DNA of 64,000 nucleotides from Chloroflexota bacterium (GCA_028874075.1 JAPPLU010000051.1:62001-126000), one strand, 5' to 3'; shown: positions 11,464-19,995, numbered from the stretch's first letter. Program-made: numbers and translations. The notes: generated by a model from the sequence alone, not told the origin.

Positions 11464-12675
11464 CTATGGCAGCACGCCCCCATCATCATAGTCAACCAGG
11501 GCTCGCTGGGCTGCCGACAGGCTGGCGCCGGTGGCTACCTCGTAGCCCAGGTCGGGCAGTATCTGCTCGAGGGCCGAGAGGAAGGCGAAGACATTGGTCT
11601 CCCTGGCCGATTCGCCCATTAACCCAATGCGCCAGGCCTTGCCGCGGACCTGACCCAGGCCGCCGCCGATTTCTATGTTGAAGTCGTTGAGCAGGCGGCT
11701 GCGCACCGCACCGTCCTCAATGCCCTCAGGTATCAGGGCGGTCGTCAGTGGGTTGAGGCGGTAGCCCTCCGCAGCCATCAGGCCAATGCCGAGGGCCTCC
11801 AGGCCGGACCGCAGCGCACCGGCCACCCGGGCGTGGCGGCGGATGCGGTTGTCGATGCCCTCTTCCATCATCATCCGCAGCGACTCGCGCAGGGCGTAGG
11901 TCATGGAGATGGGCGTGGTGTGGTGGTAGGCGCGGGTCTGGTTCCAGTAGCTTTCCAGGTCCTTCAGGTTGAAGTAGAAGCTCTGCACCTTGCTGGGCCG
12001 GGTGTTGATTACCTCCATGGCCCGGGGGCCGAAGCTGATGGGGGCCAGGCCCGGAGGCGCCCCCAGGCATTTCTGGGTGGCGCCGTAGCAAACGTCGATG
12101 TCCCAGTCGTCCATGCGCACGTCGTGGCCGCCCAGGGAGGTGACGGCGTCCACGATAATCAGGGCGTTGTGGCGGTGGACCAGGTCGACGACTTCCGGCA
12201 TGGGCGTCAGGACGCCGGTGGAGGTCTCGGCGTGGACCACGCCCACCGCCTTGACGGGCCCGTGCCGGTCCAGGGCGTCGGACAATTCTTGCAGGTCCAC
12301 CGGGGCGCCCCACTCGAAGTCCAGGATGATCACCTCGGCGCCGCAGCGTTCGGCAATGTCGCCCAGGCGGTCGCCGAAGAAGCCGTTGCGGCAGATGATC
12401 ACCCGGTCGCCCCGCTCCAGGACGTTGGCGCAGGCGGCCTCCATGGCGCCGGTCCCAGTGGAAGAGAGAGGGACGGTCATATAGTTTTCGGTGTGATAGA
12501 CCTCCCGCAGCATCTCGCAGACCTCGTCCATCACCTGGAAGAACTGGGGGTCCAGGTGGCCCAGGACGGGCAAGGTCATGGCCTGCAGCACCCGGGGGTT
12601 GACGGAACTGGGCCCCGGGCCCATGAGGATGCGCTGGGGAGGGTTGAATTCGTCAAGGTAGGTGGGGATAGTCAA
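11464..12675 (-). CDS. Class V aminotransferase (alanine/serine-glyoxylate type)
   Basis: PLP enzyme of about 403 residues related to alanine-glyoxylate and serine-glyoxylate aminotransferases and phosphoserine-type class V enzymes. Marks are the N-terminal MGPGPSSVNPRV, SSTGTGAMEAA, HAETSTGV, VDAVTSLGG and the PLP lysine in YGATQKCLGAPPG. The TTG at 12675 is preferred since AGGAGA lies eight bases upstream. An earlier TTG at 12702 lacks a ribosome site. It could take part in glyoxylate, serine or purine-derived nitrogen metabolism. Confidence 0.88.
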   Translation of the reverse strand: MTIPTYLDEFNPPQRILMGPGPSSVNPRVLQAMTLPVLGHLDPQFFQVMDEVCEMLREVYHTENYMTVPLSSTGTGAMEAACANVLERGDRVIICRNGFFGDRLGDIAERCGAEVIILDFEWGAPVDLQELSDALDRHGPVKAVGVVHAETSTGVLTPMPEVVDLVHRHNALIIVDAVTSLGGHDVRMDDWDIDVCYGATQKCLGAPPGLAPISFGPRAMEVINTRPSKVQSFYFNLKDLESYWNQTRAYHHTTPISMTYALRESLRMMMEEGIDNRIRRHARVAGALRSGLEALGIGLMAAEGYRLNPLTTALIPEGIEDGAVRSRLLNDFNIEIGGGLGQVRGKAWRIGLMGESARETNVFAFLSALEQILPDLGYEVATGASLSAAQRALVDYDDGGVLP

Positions 12676-12753
12676 AATCTGGTTCTCCTGTCTGCTTCGC
12701 AATGTGCGGTTTCGTTCCTACATTATCCGCCATTTGGCTGCGGACGGCAAAAT

Positions 12754-12780
12754 GGGGCAGGCACAGCGCCTGCCCCGTAG
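12754..12780. repeat. Dispersed G+C-rich hairpin repeat, copy 1
   Basis: GGGGCAGGC and GCCTGCCCC pair around a five-base loop, followed by GTAG. It belongs to a set of similar hairpins in this window (30526, 30638, 34892, 37253) that share GGGGC arms and often a CCCCTAC edge. Confidence 0.5.
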
Positions 12781-12819
12781 CCGTAGAGTTCTGGCTGAAC
12801 GTGCGCCACGTCCGAGCCC

Positions 12820-13617
12820 CTACACCACCGGCGAAGTGCCCCCGTCAATGTTAATTGCAATGCCCGTCAGGTAGCTGGCCCGTTCGGAGGCCAGGAAGGC
12901 TATGACGTCGCCGGCCTCTTCCGTTTCCGCGATGCGGCCCAGGGGAACGCCCCGGGCAACTGCCGTCTGGGCGTAGAACTCGTCCAGGGTCAGGTCCGGG
13001 TTGTCTTCCTTCAGGCGATCGTAGCGTCGGGTGTGCTGGCCGCTCTTTACGATGCCGATGCAGACGGTGTTGACCAGGATGTTGTCCACAGCCAGATCCT
13101 TGGACAGGCCCTTGGTGATGGCGATGCCGGTGGCCCGGGAGATGGAAGTGGGCATGGACGAGGGGCCAGGGGTGCGGCCGCCCAGGTTGGTGACGTTGAT
13201 GATGCGTCCGCCGCCGACCTGGCGCATTTCGGGAATGGAGCGGCGGATGAGCCGGACGGCGCCCCATACCTTCAGGTCGAAGTCGTACTCCCACTCGTCG
13301 TCGGTAACGTCCTCGAAGGGCTTGGCCAGGGAAACTCCGGCGTTGTTGACCAGGATGTCCACCCGGCCGAAGTTGTCCAGGGCGGTCTGCACCACCCGGT
13401 CGGCGGTGTCGGGGTGGGAAACGTCGGCGGAAAGGGGCAGCACCATGCCCTCGGTGGCGGTGCGGATATCCGTGGCGGCTTGGTCCAGCCGCTCCTGGTT
13501 CCGGGCCACGATTACCACCCGCGCTCCCTCTTCTGCCATACGTTGGGCGGCGGCCTTGCCGATGCCCTCGCTGCCTCCGGTAACGATGGCAACCTTGTCG
13601 GTCAGTCCAAGATCCAT
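12820..13617 (-). CDS. SDR family protein with substituted catalytic residues
   Basis: 265-residue Rossmann-fold short-chain dehydrogenase/reductase homologue. The cofactor loop TGGSEGIG (13-20) and NNAG (91-94) are intact. The usual catalytic Ser, Tyr and Lys positions read Asn144, Thr157 and Arg161 (block GPSSMPTSISRATG). Either the chemistry has changed or the protein is a non-catalytic NAD(P) binder. It probably has a -10 box TATAAT (minus strand, 13695-13690). It is downstream of nothing obvious and precedes the class V aminotransferase on the same strand. Confidence 0.82.
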   Translation of the reverse strand: MDLGLTDKVAIVTGGSEGIGKAAAQRMAEEGARVVIVARNQERLDQAATDIRTATEGMVLPLSADVSHPDTADRVVQTALDNFGRVDILVNNAGVSLAKPFEDVTDDEWEYDFDLKVWGAVRLIRRSIPEMRQVGGGRIINVTNLGGRTPGPSSMPTSISRATGIAITKGLSKDLAVDNILVNTVCIGIVKSGQHTRRYDRLKEDNPDLTLDEFYAQTAVARGVPLGRIAETEEAGDVIAFLASERASYLTGIAINIDGGTSPVV

Positions 13618-13689
13618 AGCCTTGACCTCCTCATTTCAAAACATAGACCCGCCACAGCGGGGGTTTCTCGGGGTTTGGTATTCGGGCGT

Positions 13690-13695
13690 ATTATA
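13690..13695 (-). promoter_or_regulatory. Candidate -10 box for the SDR gene
   Basis: The minus strand reads TATAAT about 73 bases before the SDR start. The -35 region is poor (GGGACA at a 19-base spacing). The remainder of the 13618-14006 gap, between divergent genes, shows no gene. Confidence 0.35.
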
Positions 13696-14006
13696 TCAGC
13701 AGTCCCTTCTTCATTGTCCCTAAACCAGAGAGTAATCGCAGACTTAGGAAACAAAGTGACTGACGCTGGTTGGCAGTCCGTTGGATGGGAACGCCTACCT
13801 CGGTCTGCTATGTTCTTGTTTGCGCCGGCAGATTGCTGTTAAGGTAGGACGAGTTTCACTTTTCCCCTTTCCCAGTTGTCTGACAGGTTACAGCCTGCAA
13901 TTTGACGGGGATGCGTCAGCACAACCTAAAAGGGTGGCAGCGGATTGCCGAGACAGCTCATCAGACTCCCTAAAACAACGAAGGGACTGCGCCGGAGAGG
14001 AAAAAA

Positions 14007-14351
14007 TTGTTCAACTACAGCCACATCAAGCACCGCAACATGTTCCTGCAGTTCTTCCTGGTGATCATCACCCTGGGAATTTACGGCATCTACTGGTTTC
14101 ACGTTACCCTGGGTGAACTGCACCGCGCCAACAACCGGGGCCCTGAGGTGGGCCACTGGCGGTGGACCATATTTTTCTGCGTACCCTTCATCGACTTTCT
14201 CAGCTTCTGGCATTACGCCGGCGAGTACTCCCAGTTCGTAAGGGAAAAGTATCCACGTATCCTGATTTTCATCCTGTGGATAGTGTTCTTTCCGGCCGTG
14301 TGGTTCCTGGTGCAGTCGGACCTGAATCGGGCGGCGAGTTATCACTGGTAG
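14007..14351 (+). CDS. DUF4234-type membrane protein
   Basis: 114 residues with three hydrophobic segments (about 13-35, 52-70, 85-103). The repeating family pattern ITLGIYGIYWF, then FWHYAGEYSQF, then FPAVWFLVQSDLN fits DUF4234. The TTG start is preceded by GGAGAGGA. First of four same-strand membrane genes, and its core is closely copied in the next gene, so the two are paralogues. Function unknown. Confidence 0.75.
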   Translation: MFNYSHIKHRNMFLQFFLVIITLGIYGIYWFHVTLGELHRANNRGPEVGHWRWTIFFCVPFIDFLSFWHYAGEYSQFVREKYPRILIFILWIVFFPAVWFLVQSDLNRAASYHW

Positions 14352-14378
14352 CGATCTCAATGGTAATGGAGGAGACTA

Positions 14379-14867
14379 ATGGCTGAAGCTAACAATGCAG
14401 CGGGATCCACCACTATCTTCTGTTTCAGCTGCGGGGCGGTCATGGAACGCGCTGCTGGGTTCTGCTCCAACTGCGGGACTGCCAACGCGCATTCGAGGGA
14501 GTACGGGCCCGGCGCGGCAAGTCCTCGGCGGACTGACCACATCAAGCGGCGCAATATGTGGGTCCAGGTGCTGCTGTTCATCATCACCCTGACCATCTAC
14601 GGGATTTACTGGTTCCACGTAACCCTGGGAGAAATGTACCGCGCCAACGGTACTGAGGATAGAAGGCGTTGGCTCTGGACAATCCTCTACATCATCCCCA
14701 TAGCCCAGCTTTTCGCTTACTGGCGCCAGAGTCAGGAGTACGACAAATTCATAAACGGCAAGTACCCGGGAATCGCCATTTTCATTCTCTGGATAGTTTT
14801 CGCTCCCGTCGTGTGGTTCCTGGTGCAGCGGGATTTGAACGCTGCTTCTGAGGGACGTTCATTCTAA
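14379..14867 (+). CDS. Zinc-ribbon plus DUF4234 membrane protein
   Basis: 162 residues. An N-terminal zinc ribbon (CFSCG ... CSNCG, about 15-33) is joined to a DUF4234 membrane part with three helices. The LTIYGIYWFHVTLGEMYRAN block nearly repeats the preceding gene. The ribbon probably sits in the cytoplasm. The gene follows its paralogue after 27 bases. Confidence 0.78.
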   Translation: MAEANNAAGSTTIFCFSCGAVMERAAGFCSNCGTANAHSREYGPGAASPRRTDHIKRRNMWVQVLLFIITLTIYGIYWFHVTLGEMYRANGTEDRRRWLWTILYIIPIAQLFAYWRQSQEYDKFINGKYPGIAIFILWIVFAPVVWFLVQRDLNAASEGRSF

Positions 14868-14885
14868 CCTGCCCAGGAGGACTAC

Positions 14886-15305
14886 TTGGCTTACTTCGAT
14901 GACCCTCAACCCGTGTTTTGCACCACCTGCGGACGGGAATCCGACCCGGATGCCCGCTTCTGCGACAACTGCGGCGCGGCGCTGGATCCGCAGTCCGAAG
15001 GGCCCCAATATGCGCCCGGGATGCCTTACCAGGGTGATCCAGGCTACGGAGAACTGCCCCACATCCCGAACTACCTGGTACAGGCCATCCTGGCCACCAT
15101 ATGCTGCTGCGTTCCCGCCGGAGTAGTGGCCATAGTTTACGCGGCACAGGTTAACGGCAAGGTGGCAGCCGGAGATTACGTCACGGCCCAAAGGTACTCC
15201 AACAATGCCAAGACCTGGTGCTGGGTTGCCTTGGGCCTGGGCATTGTCGCCGCGATCATCGGGATAGCTGCAAATGTGGCCAGTGGTTCCCTTGGAGGTT
15301 TCTGA
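14886..15305 (+). CDS. Zinc-ribbon plus CD225/dispanin-type membrane protein
   Basis: 139 residues starting at a TTG with AGGAGG seven bases upstream. A zinc ribbon (CTTCG ... CDNCG, 13-34) is followed by a proline/glycine linker. Then come two helices with the pattern LATICCCVPAGVVAIVYAAQVNGKVAAGDY, which matches the CD225 (interferon-induced transmembrane-like) domain. Its stop shares one base with the next start (TGATG). Confidence 0.78.
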   Translation: MAYFDDPQPVFCTTCGRESDPDARFCDNCGAALDPQSEGPQYAPGMPYQGDPGYGELPHIPNYLVQAILATICCCVPAGVVAIVYAAQVNGKVAAGDYVTAQRYSNNAKTWCWVALGLGIVAAIIGIAANVASGSLGGF

Positions 15306-15754
15306 TGGCCGTTGCATCAGGCCGTATCTACTACGAATCAACCTTGGCATCGCTTCCCCTGTGGCGCTTCCGCTTCCTCCTGCTGGGACTGGCGGCGCTG
15401 CCCTGCCTGGCCCTGGTCTATGCCCGCAACCCGGGGGAGCCGGGCATCTTCCCGCTCTGCCCGTTCTACACGCTGACCGGCCTGCACTGCCCCGGCTGCG
15501 GCACATTGCGTGGGCTGCATCAACTACTTCATGGAAACCTGCTTGCGGCCTTCGGTTACAACCCCTACTCGATGCTGGCGCTGCCCATCATCGCCTACGC
15601 CTTCCTGAACGCCGCGCTGTCAACGGCCTGGGGCAAGCGGCTGCCCGCGCCATTCGTGCACCCCGCCTTGATATGGGGGTTGCTGGCGGCGGTTCTCGCC
15701 TTCTGGGTGCTGCGCAACGTGCCCGTTTATCCGTTTCCCGTGCTGGCTCCTTAG
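15305..15754 (+). CDS. DUF2752 membrane protein
   Basis: 149 residues with about three to four membrane helices. The DUF2752 signature CPFYTLTGLHCPGCGTLRG (near 53) is clear, and the cysteines may bind a metal or form a disulphide. The ATG at 15305 overlaps the previous stop by one base, so the gene is translationally coupled to the CD225-type gene. DUF2752 genes often neighbour CD225 and zinc-ribbon genes. Function unknown. Confidence 0.82.
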   Translation: MAVASGRIYYESTLASLPLWRFRFLLLGLAALPCLALVYARNPGEPGIFPLCPFYTLTGLHCPGCGTLRGLHQLLHGNLLAAFGYNPYSMLALPIIAYAFLNAALSTAWGKRLPAPFVHPALIWGLLAAVLAFWVLRNVPVYPFPVLAP

Positions 15755-15858
15755 ATTGAACTAAGGTTCATGCGGGCATTAGCGACGGATTTCCAGTGGA
15801 AGGCCGTTTTTTTGACGGAGGCGACCCTGATTCACACGATTCTGTCCCTCACGGCTAA

Positions 15859-16083
15859 ATCGAAGAGATACCGGATAGGGGATTTGAGACTGTCCAACTC
15901 CCGTATGAAGTCCGAAGGTCCCATACCCGACCGGAAACAGTCGGGTTATACTACAGGTGGTTTACCAATAGGCCGGTTGGGGATAAGTGGATATGGGTAG
16001 TGGTCAAGTACCTCCCGGACGAGGCATACATCCTTACAGCCTGCACTACCGACAGAATAAAATCGGGAGACCCTTACCTATGA
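15859..16083 (+). pseudogene. Remnant of a toxin-like gene paired with DUF2283
   Basis: The open frame after a stop at 15856 encodes about 74 residues ending in VRRSHTRPETVGLYYRWF, DKWIWVVVKYLPDEAY and TDRIKSG. I recognise this as the C-terminal part of the roughly 100-residue proteins that usually precede DUF2283 genes. No start codon or N-terminal half is in frame, so the front is lost or frameshifted. Its stop overlaps the next ATG by four bases, as in an intact pair. Confidence 0.55.
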
Positions 16084-16241
16084 ACGAACGGTAGAAGGTC
16101 AATGTTTGGTACGACGAAGCCGGCGATTACCTGGACGTATCCTGGGGCACATCCCACTCCTACTATACTGCTACTGCGGTTGAGCGAGCTATGGCCCTGG
16201 TTGATATGGACGGGAATGTGCAAGGCTTTAAGATAGCCTGA
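16080..16241 (+). pseudogene. DUF2283 gene interrupted by an in-frame TAG
   Basis: ATG-AAC-GAA-CGG is followed by TAG (16092-16094). After it comes an undamaged DUF2283-like stretch: VWYDEAGDYLDVSWG, VERAMALVDMDGNVQGFKIA, then TGA. DUF2283 proteins are small and often the second gene of a toxin-antitoxin-like pair. The early stop and the damaged upstream partner make this a dead pair. Confidence 0.6.
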
Positions 16242-16327
16242 ATAAGCGCCATCAAGAACAAGCCTCCTAATGTGAACCTGGAGCCGCTGAAGCCTATTCC
16301 CAACCCGTAACTGAATCGAGGTGCCCC

Positions 16328-17278
16328 ATGCCCATAACCTTTGGATGCTCCCTCCCAAGCCGGGGGCCCATGGCCAGCCCCCAGGCCCTGCGCTCCCTGG
16401 CCCAGCGGGCCGAGGAACTGGGGTACGATTCCGCCTGGGTCAGCGACCACATCATCCTGCCCCGGCAGGTGGAGTCCTTCTACCCCTACTCTCCCGACGG
16501 GGTGCCGGTATTCAGTCCCGATCAGCCCTACTACGATCCTCTGTCCACCTTGAACTTCCTGGCAGGCTGCACCAGCAGGCTGCGGCTGGGCACCCACGTC
16601 CTCATCATCCCCTACCGTAATCCCGTGCTGGCCGCCAAGATGATCGCCACCCTGGACACGCTGTCGGAGGGGCGGGTAACCCTGGGCATCGGCGTGGGCT
16701 GGATGGAGGAAGAGTTCCAGGCGCTGGGGCTGGACACATTCGCAGACCGGGGCGAGGTAACCAACGAGTACCTGCGCCTGTTCAAGGAACTATGGACGCA
16801 AGAGAATGCGGAATTTGACGGCCGTTTCGTCCAGACCTCCGGCGCCGGTTTCCTGCCCAAGCCGGTGCAGCAGCCCTACCCGCCCATCTGGATTGGCGGC
16901 CACACCGGTCCGGCACTGCGACGAGCCGCCGAACTGGGCGACGGATGGATGCCCATCGGCCTGCGGCCGCCGGCCGTCCTGGAACCCGAGGAACTGGCAG
17001 CCAAGATAGCCCAGCTGCGCCGACTAACCGTTCGCGCGGGTCGTCCCGAGGACGCAGTTACTCCCTGCTTCAGCACCGACATCGTATTCGACCGCGCGGC
17101 GGGAACGGAGCGCCGGATGATGCACGGGGTGCCGGAGCAGATAGCAGCCGATCTCCGCCAGTACCAGGACCTGGGTGTCCAGAACTTCATCCTGGGATTT
17201 CCCGCAGGAAGCGTGGAGGGCCAGCGAGAGGCCATGGAACAGTTCTCCCGGGAAGTTATGCCGTTGATACCCAATTAG
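16328..17278 (+). CDS. LLM-class F420-dependent oxidoreductase
   Basis: 316-residue luciferase-like TIM-barrel enzyme. It shows FGCSLPSRGP at the start, AEELGYDSAWVSDHI near 28, the LGTHVLIIPYRNP block near 89, GIGVGWMEEEFQALG near 121 and PIWIGGHTGPALRRAAELGDGW near 183. The shape fits TIGR03619-type F420 enzymes; FMN use is possible. GAGG precedes the ATG. Substrate unknown. It is followed after 36 bases by a lyase gene. Confidence 0.87.
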   Translation: MPITFGCSLPSRGPMASPQALRSLAQRAEELGYDSAWVSDHIILPRQVESFYPYSPDGVPVFSPDQPYYDPLSTLNFLAGCTSRLRLGTHVLIIPYRNPVLAAKMIATLDTLSEGRVTLGIGVGWMEEEFQALGLDTFADRGEVTNEYLRLFKELWTQENAEFDGRFVQTSGAGFLPKPVQQPYPPIWIGGHTGPALRRAAELGDGWMPIGLRPPAVLEPEELAAKIAQLRRLTVRAGRPEDAVTPCFSTDIVFDRAAGTERRMMHGVPEQIAADLRQYQDLGVQNFILGFPAGSVEGQREAMEQFSREVMPLIPN

Positions 17279-17314
17279 TCTCGGAGGTCGATATCCGGAA
17301 GAGGAGGCACGGAT

Positions 17315-18202
17315 ATGTCGTTACGTTCGGATTTCAAGGCACGCATACTCGCAGGGGAAACCATAACCGCTCCGGGAGCCTACGACCCACTGTCGGCCCG
17401 GCTGGTCCAGTCCCTGGGTTTCGACACGATATATACGGGCGGGTACATGAGCGGGGCGCACCTGGCGGTGACAGAACCGCTGATGACCCTGACCGAGCAG
17501 GTGGAGGTGGCGGAGAGGGTACTGCGATCCGTGGACCTGCCGGTCATCTGCGATGCAGGAGCGGGCTACGGCGACCCGGTCCACGCCATGCACACTGTCC
17601 GTACCTTCGAGCGCGCAGGTCTCGCCGCTATTCACATTGAAGACCAGGTCTATCCCAAGCGGGCCTCCTACCACGCGGGCCTGGAACACATCACTCCCCT
17701 GGACGAGTTCCTGGAGAAGATGAAATACGCCCTGGCGGCCCGCACCGACCCGGACTTCGTTATCATCGGCCGCACCGACGCCTTCAGCGCCGTGGAAGGG
17801 GACATGGATGAGGCCATCCGGCGGGGCAACGCCCTGAGAGACCTGGGCGTGGACGCGGTGATGCCCCGGGGAGTGAAGGAGCGGGAGGATTTGGACGCCT
17901 ACCGCCGGGGTGTGCCGGACGTCCCCCTGCTGGTGATCGCCGGGGCAGACGACATCACTGTTCAGGAGTACGCGGACCTGGGCTACCAGATCATTATCTA
18001 CGCCAGCACGCCCACCATTGCCGCCGCCAGCGGGTTGCGGCAGGTATACGAGAGCCTGCGGGACACCGGGCATATCGGTATCAACGCTCCCCAGGTGGCG
18101 GAGATGCGGGCCGAGGTGGAGGCCCTCATCAGCCTCCCCGAGTACCAGCAGGTGGAGGCGGAGACCACCGAGAGGGAGTTCCAGGGACGGGGAAGGCATT
18201 AG
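17315..18202 (+). CDS. Isocitrate lyase/PEP mutase superfamily protein, catalytic Cys absent
   Basis: 295-residue TIM-barrel protein. APGAYDPLSARLVQSLGFD near 20, CDAGAGYGDP near 75 and IHIEDQVYPKRASYH near 108 place it in the isocitrate lyase/phosphoenolpyruvate mutase superfamily. The flexible-loop motif K-K-C-G-H of lyases reads P-K-R-A-S here, so the catalytic cysteine is missing. It may be a hydrolase- or mutase-like member or a lyase acting on a different alpha-hydroxy acid. GAGGAGG lies upstream of the ATG. Confidence 0.85.
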   Translation: MSLRSDFKARILAGETITAPGAYDPLSARLVQSLGFDTIYTGGYMSGAHLAVTEPLMTLTEQVEVAERVLRSVDLPVICDAGAGYGDPVHAMHTVRTFERAGLAAIHIEDQVYPKRASYHAGLEHITPLDEFLEKMKYALAARTDPDFVIIGRTDAFSAVEGDMDEAIRRGNALRDLGVDAVMPRGVKEREDLDAYRRGVPDVPLLVIAGADDITVQEYADLGYQIIIYASTPTIAAASGLRQVYESLRDTGHIGINAPQVAEMRAEVEALISLPEYQQVEAETTEREFQGRGRH

Positions 18203-18237
18203 ACGCCCCAGCTTCAATCCGGCACCGCCGCAAATAT

Positions 18238-18268
18238 GAAGGCGGAGCCAGCTCTTGGCTCCGCCTTC
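18238..18268 (+). terminator. Hairpin terminator after the lyase gene
   Basis: GAAGGCGGAGCCA pairs perfectly with TGGCTCCGCCTTC around a five-base loop, 36 bases after the stop. The T-run is weak (TTCCT), so it may work only in part or on both strands. Confidence 0.7.
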
Positions 18269-18364
18269 CTAATGCCATCCCAGCCCTGAAAGAGCTGGTG
18301 AAATTGTAGAGGCTCCTTTAACCGGGTTGTGAAAAGGCCCCCTCGTGCTTTCCCTGCCCTCTCC

Positions 18365-19015
18365 TCAATGTCGCCTGACCGTCTTGCGCCGCAGAAGGAA
18401 GAAACCCGCCACTGCCAGGGCAGCAACCAGAGAAACCACGGGTATCAGCAGGTAAGGACTGGCGACCAGGGATGCTTGCGGCTCGGAGACGGGCCCTCCG
18501 GTTGCGGGTGGGTTGCCTTCGCCCAGGGCTTCCAGGTCCTCGGCAGCTTCGCTCAGCGGCCTGGTGCGGCTGCAGATGTTGGCAGCGTAACCTCCATCCT
18601 CCTGGGCGCTGGCATAGGCGTATACCAGGTATTCTTCTCCTTCAACGAAAGGCACGCCGCAAGCCCCTCCGGTGGGCGGCGTAGTGATGCGGGTGTTCTC
18701 CCCAACGTCGCCCTTCCAGACCCGGTTGACCTGGAACTCCACACCGGTTTCGGCGAAGCTGGGCGAGACTGCCTGACCGAACCGGTTGGGCTGGCTAAGG
18801 GAAACCACCTGTCCGGCGAAGACTGCCGCGTGGCTTTTGAGTTCCTCGGCCGGAGCCCCGGGCATTACGCAACTGCAGGCATGGACCGTTCCGGAACCTG
18901 CCAGCAACCACAGCGCTGCCGCCGTTAGCGCCAACGCCAATACGGAAGATGCGAACTTGAAGACTCCGGGTGGAAATTGGTGGTTTGACCGCAACCTTCG
19001 CCTCGCTGCGAACAT
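18365..19015 (-). CDS. Exported TIMP/NTR-like protein with C-terminal membrane anchor
   Basis: 216 residues. A positively charged start and a hydrophobic segment (about 22-43) form a signal peptide. The mature part begins with ACSCVMPG, the Cys-x-Cys start typical of tissue-inhibitor-of-metalloproteinase-like NTR domains, and two further cysteine sites follow (GACGVPF, NICSRT). The tail has PPATGG, a hydrophobic helix and RRKTVRRH, which resembles a cell-wall sorting or membrane-anchor signal. The ATG at 19015 has AGGGGGA upstream; earlier in-frame starts lack one. Role unknown. Confidence 0.75.
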   Translation of the reverse strand: MFAARRRLRSNHQFPPGVFKFASSVLALALTAAALWLLAGSGTVHACSCVMPGAPAEELKSHAAVFAGQVVSLSQPNRFGQAVSPSFAETGVEFQVNRVWKGDVGENTRITTPPTGGACGVPFVEGEEYLVYAYASAQEDGGYAANICSRTRPLSEAAEDLEALGEGNPPATGGPVSEPQASLVASPYLLIPVVSLVAALAVAGFFLLRRKTVRRH

Positions 19016-19128
19016 TAGTGTCCCCCTGGGCGCCCGCAGGGTCTTTTCCCACCTGCCAATGGGGAGATGGGAGTAGGTCAGCCTCGCCGGGGTTTGGGGC
19101 ATCGGCGCCCTTGACGAGAGGTTGCCGC

Positions 19129-19995
19129 CTAGCCTTCCGCGCTGTACTTGCGCTCCAGTTCGTAAACCTCGTCCAGGCCCAGCAGGTTCGCAACGTCCCA
19201 GCGGGAGCCGAAACGGGCGGCATCAACCGCTCCCGTCTCCTTGAGTTCCTCGAAGGCGGCCGTAAGCTGCTTGTAAATCAGCCAGATGGTGCTCCCGCAG
19301 ATCATCACCTTGTAGCCCATGGCCTCCACGTCCTTGGTGTTGGCCAGGTCGCCGTTGTAGAGCCGGGGCATGTCGGGCAGGTCTCGGGCGTAAATCTCCA
19401 GGTCTTCCACTGACTTGATGCCGTCCACAAAGACCATGTCGGCCCCGGCCTCCCGGTAGGCCTTGCACCGGCGCACCGTGTCCTCCCAGCCGGTGACGGC
19501 ATAGGCGTCGCAGCGGGCGATGATGACGAAGTCCGGGTCCCGACGGGCGTCCAGGGCGGCGCGAATCTTCTGGACATGCTCTTCCATGGGCACGACCAGC
19601 TTACCCTCGAAGAAACCGCACTTCTTGGGAAAGACCTGGTCCTCAATGTGGATGCCGGCCACTCCGGCCGACTCGTACTCCCGCACAGTGCGCTGGGTGG
19701 TAAGGGCGTTGCCATAGCCGGTATCGGCGTCGCAGATAACGGGAATATCCACGGCGTTGGCGATGTACCTGGCGTTGGTTACCATCTCGGTCATGGTCAG
19801 CATGCCCACATCGGGAAAGCCTTTCTCGGCGGAGGTTCCGGCCCCGGTCATATAGACGGCGTTAAAGCCCACGGACTCGGCGATACGGGCGTGCAGGGCG
19901 TTAAGGATAAAGGGAGCGACGATGAGGCCATCGGCGGCCAGCAGTTCTCGCAGACGGGTGGTGGGTCTGGTGTGGGGCCTGGCGGTGATTGTCAT
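19129..19995 (-). CDS. Isocitrate lyase/PEP mutase family protein
   Basis: 288 residues; TIM-barrel lyase superfamily. It keeps the catalytic Cys in FPKKCGF, with CDADTGYGN and IHIEDQVFP for Mg binding. The KKCGF form, without the usual His, is seen in 2-methylisocitrate lyase-like and oxaloacetate decarboxylase-like members rather than true isocitrate lyase. GGGAGGA precedes the ATG. It is a distant paralogue of the gene at 17315. Confidence 0.87.
   Translation of the reverse strand: MTITARPHTRPTTRLRELLAADGLIVAPFILNALHARIAESVGFNAVYMTGAGTSAEKGFPDVGMLTMTEMVTNARYIANAVDIPVICDADTGYGNALTTQRTVREYESAGVAGIHIEDQVFPKKCGFFEGKLVVPMEEHVQKIRAALDARRDPDFVIIARCDAYAVTGWEDTVRRCKAYREAGADMVFVDGIKSVEDLEIYARDLPDMPRLYNGDLANTKDVEAMGYKVMICGSTIWLIYKQLTAAFEELKETGAVDAARFGSRWDVANLLGLDEVYELERKYSAEG

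Noticed and set aside
11833..12780. 315-residue plus-strand frame opposite the class V aminotransferase
   Set aside because: Glycine/valine/histidine-rich shadow of a well-supported gene, no ribosome site.
15770..16000. 76-residue frame starting at 15770
   Set aside because: It runs in another frame across the toxin remnant, which has clear family resemblance.
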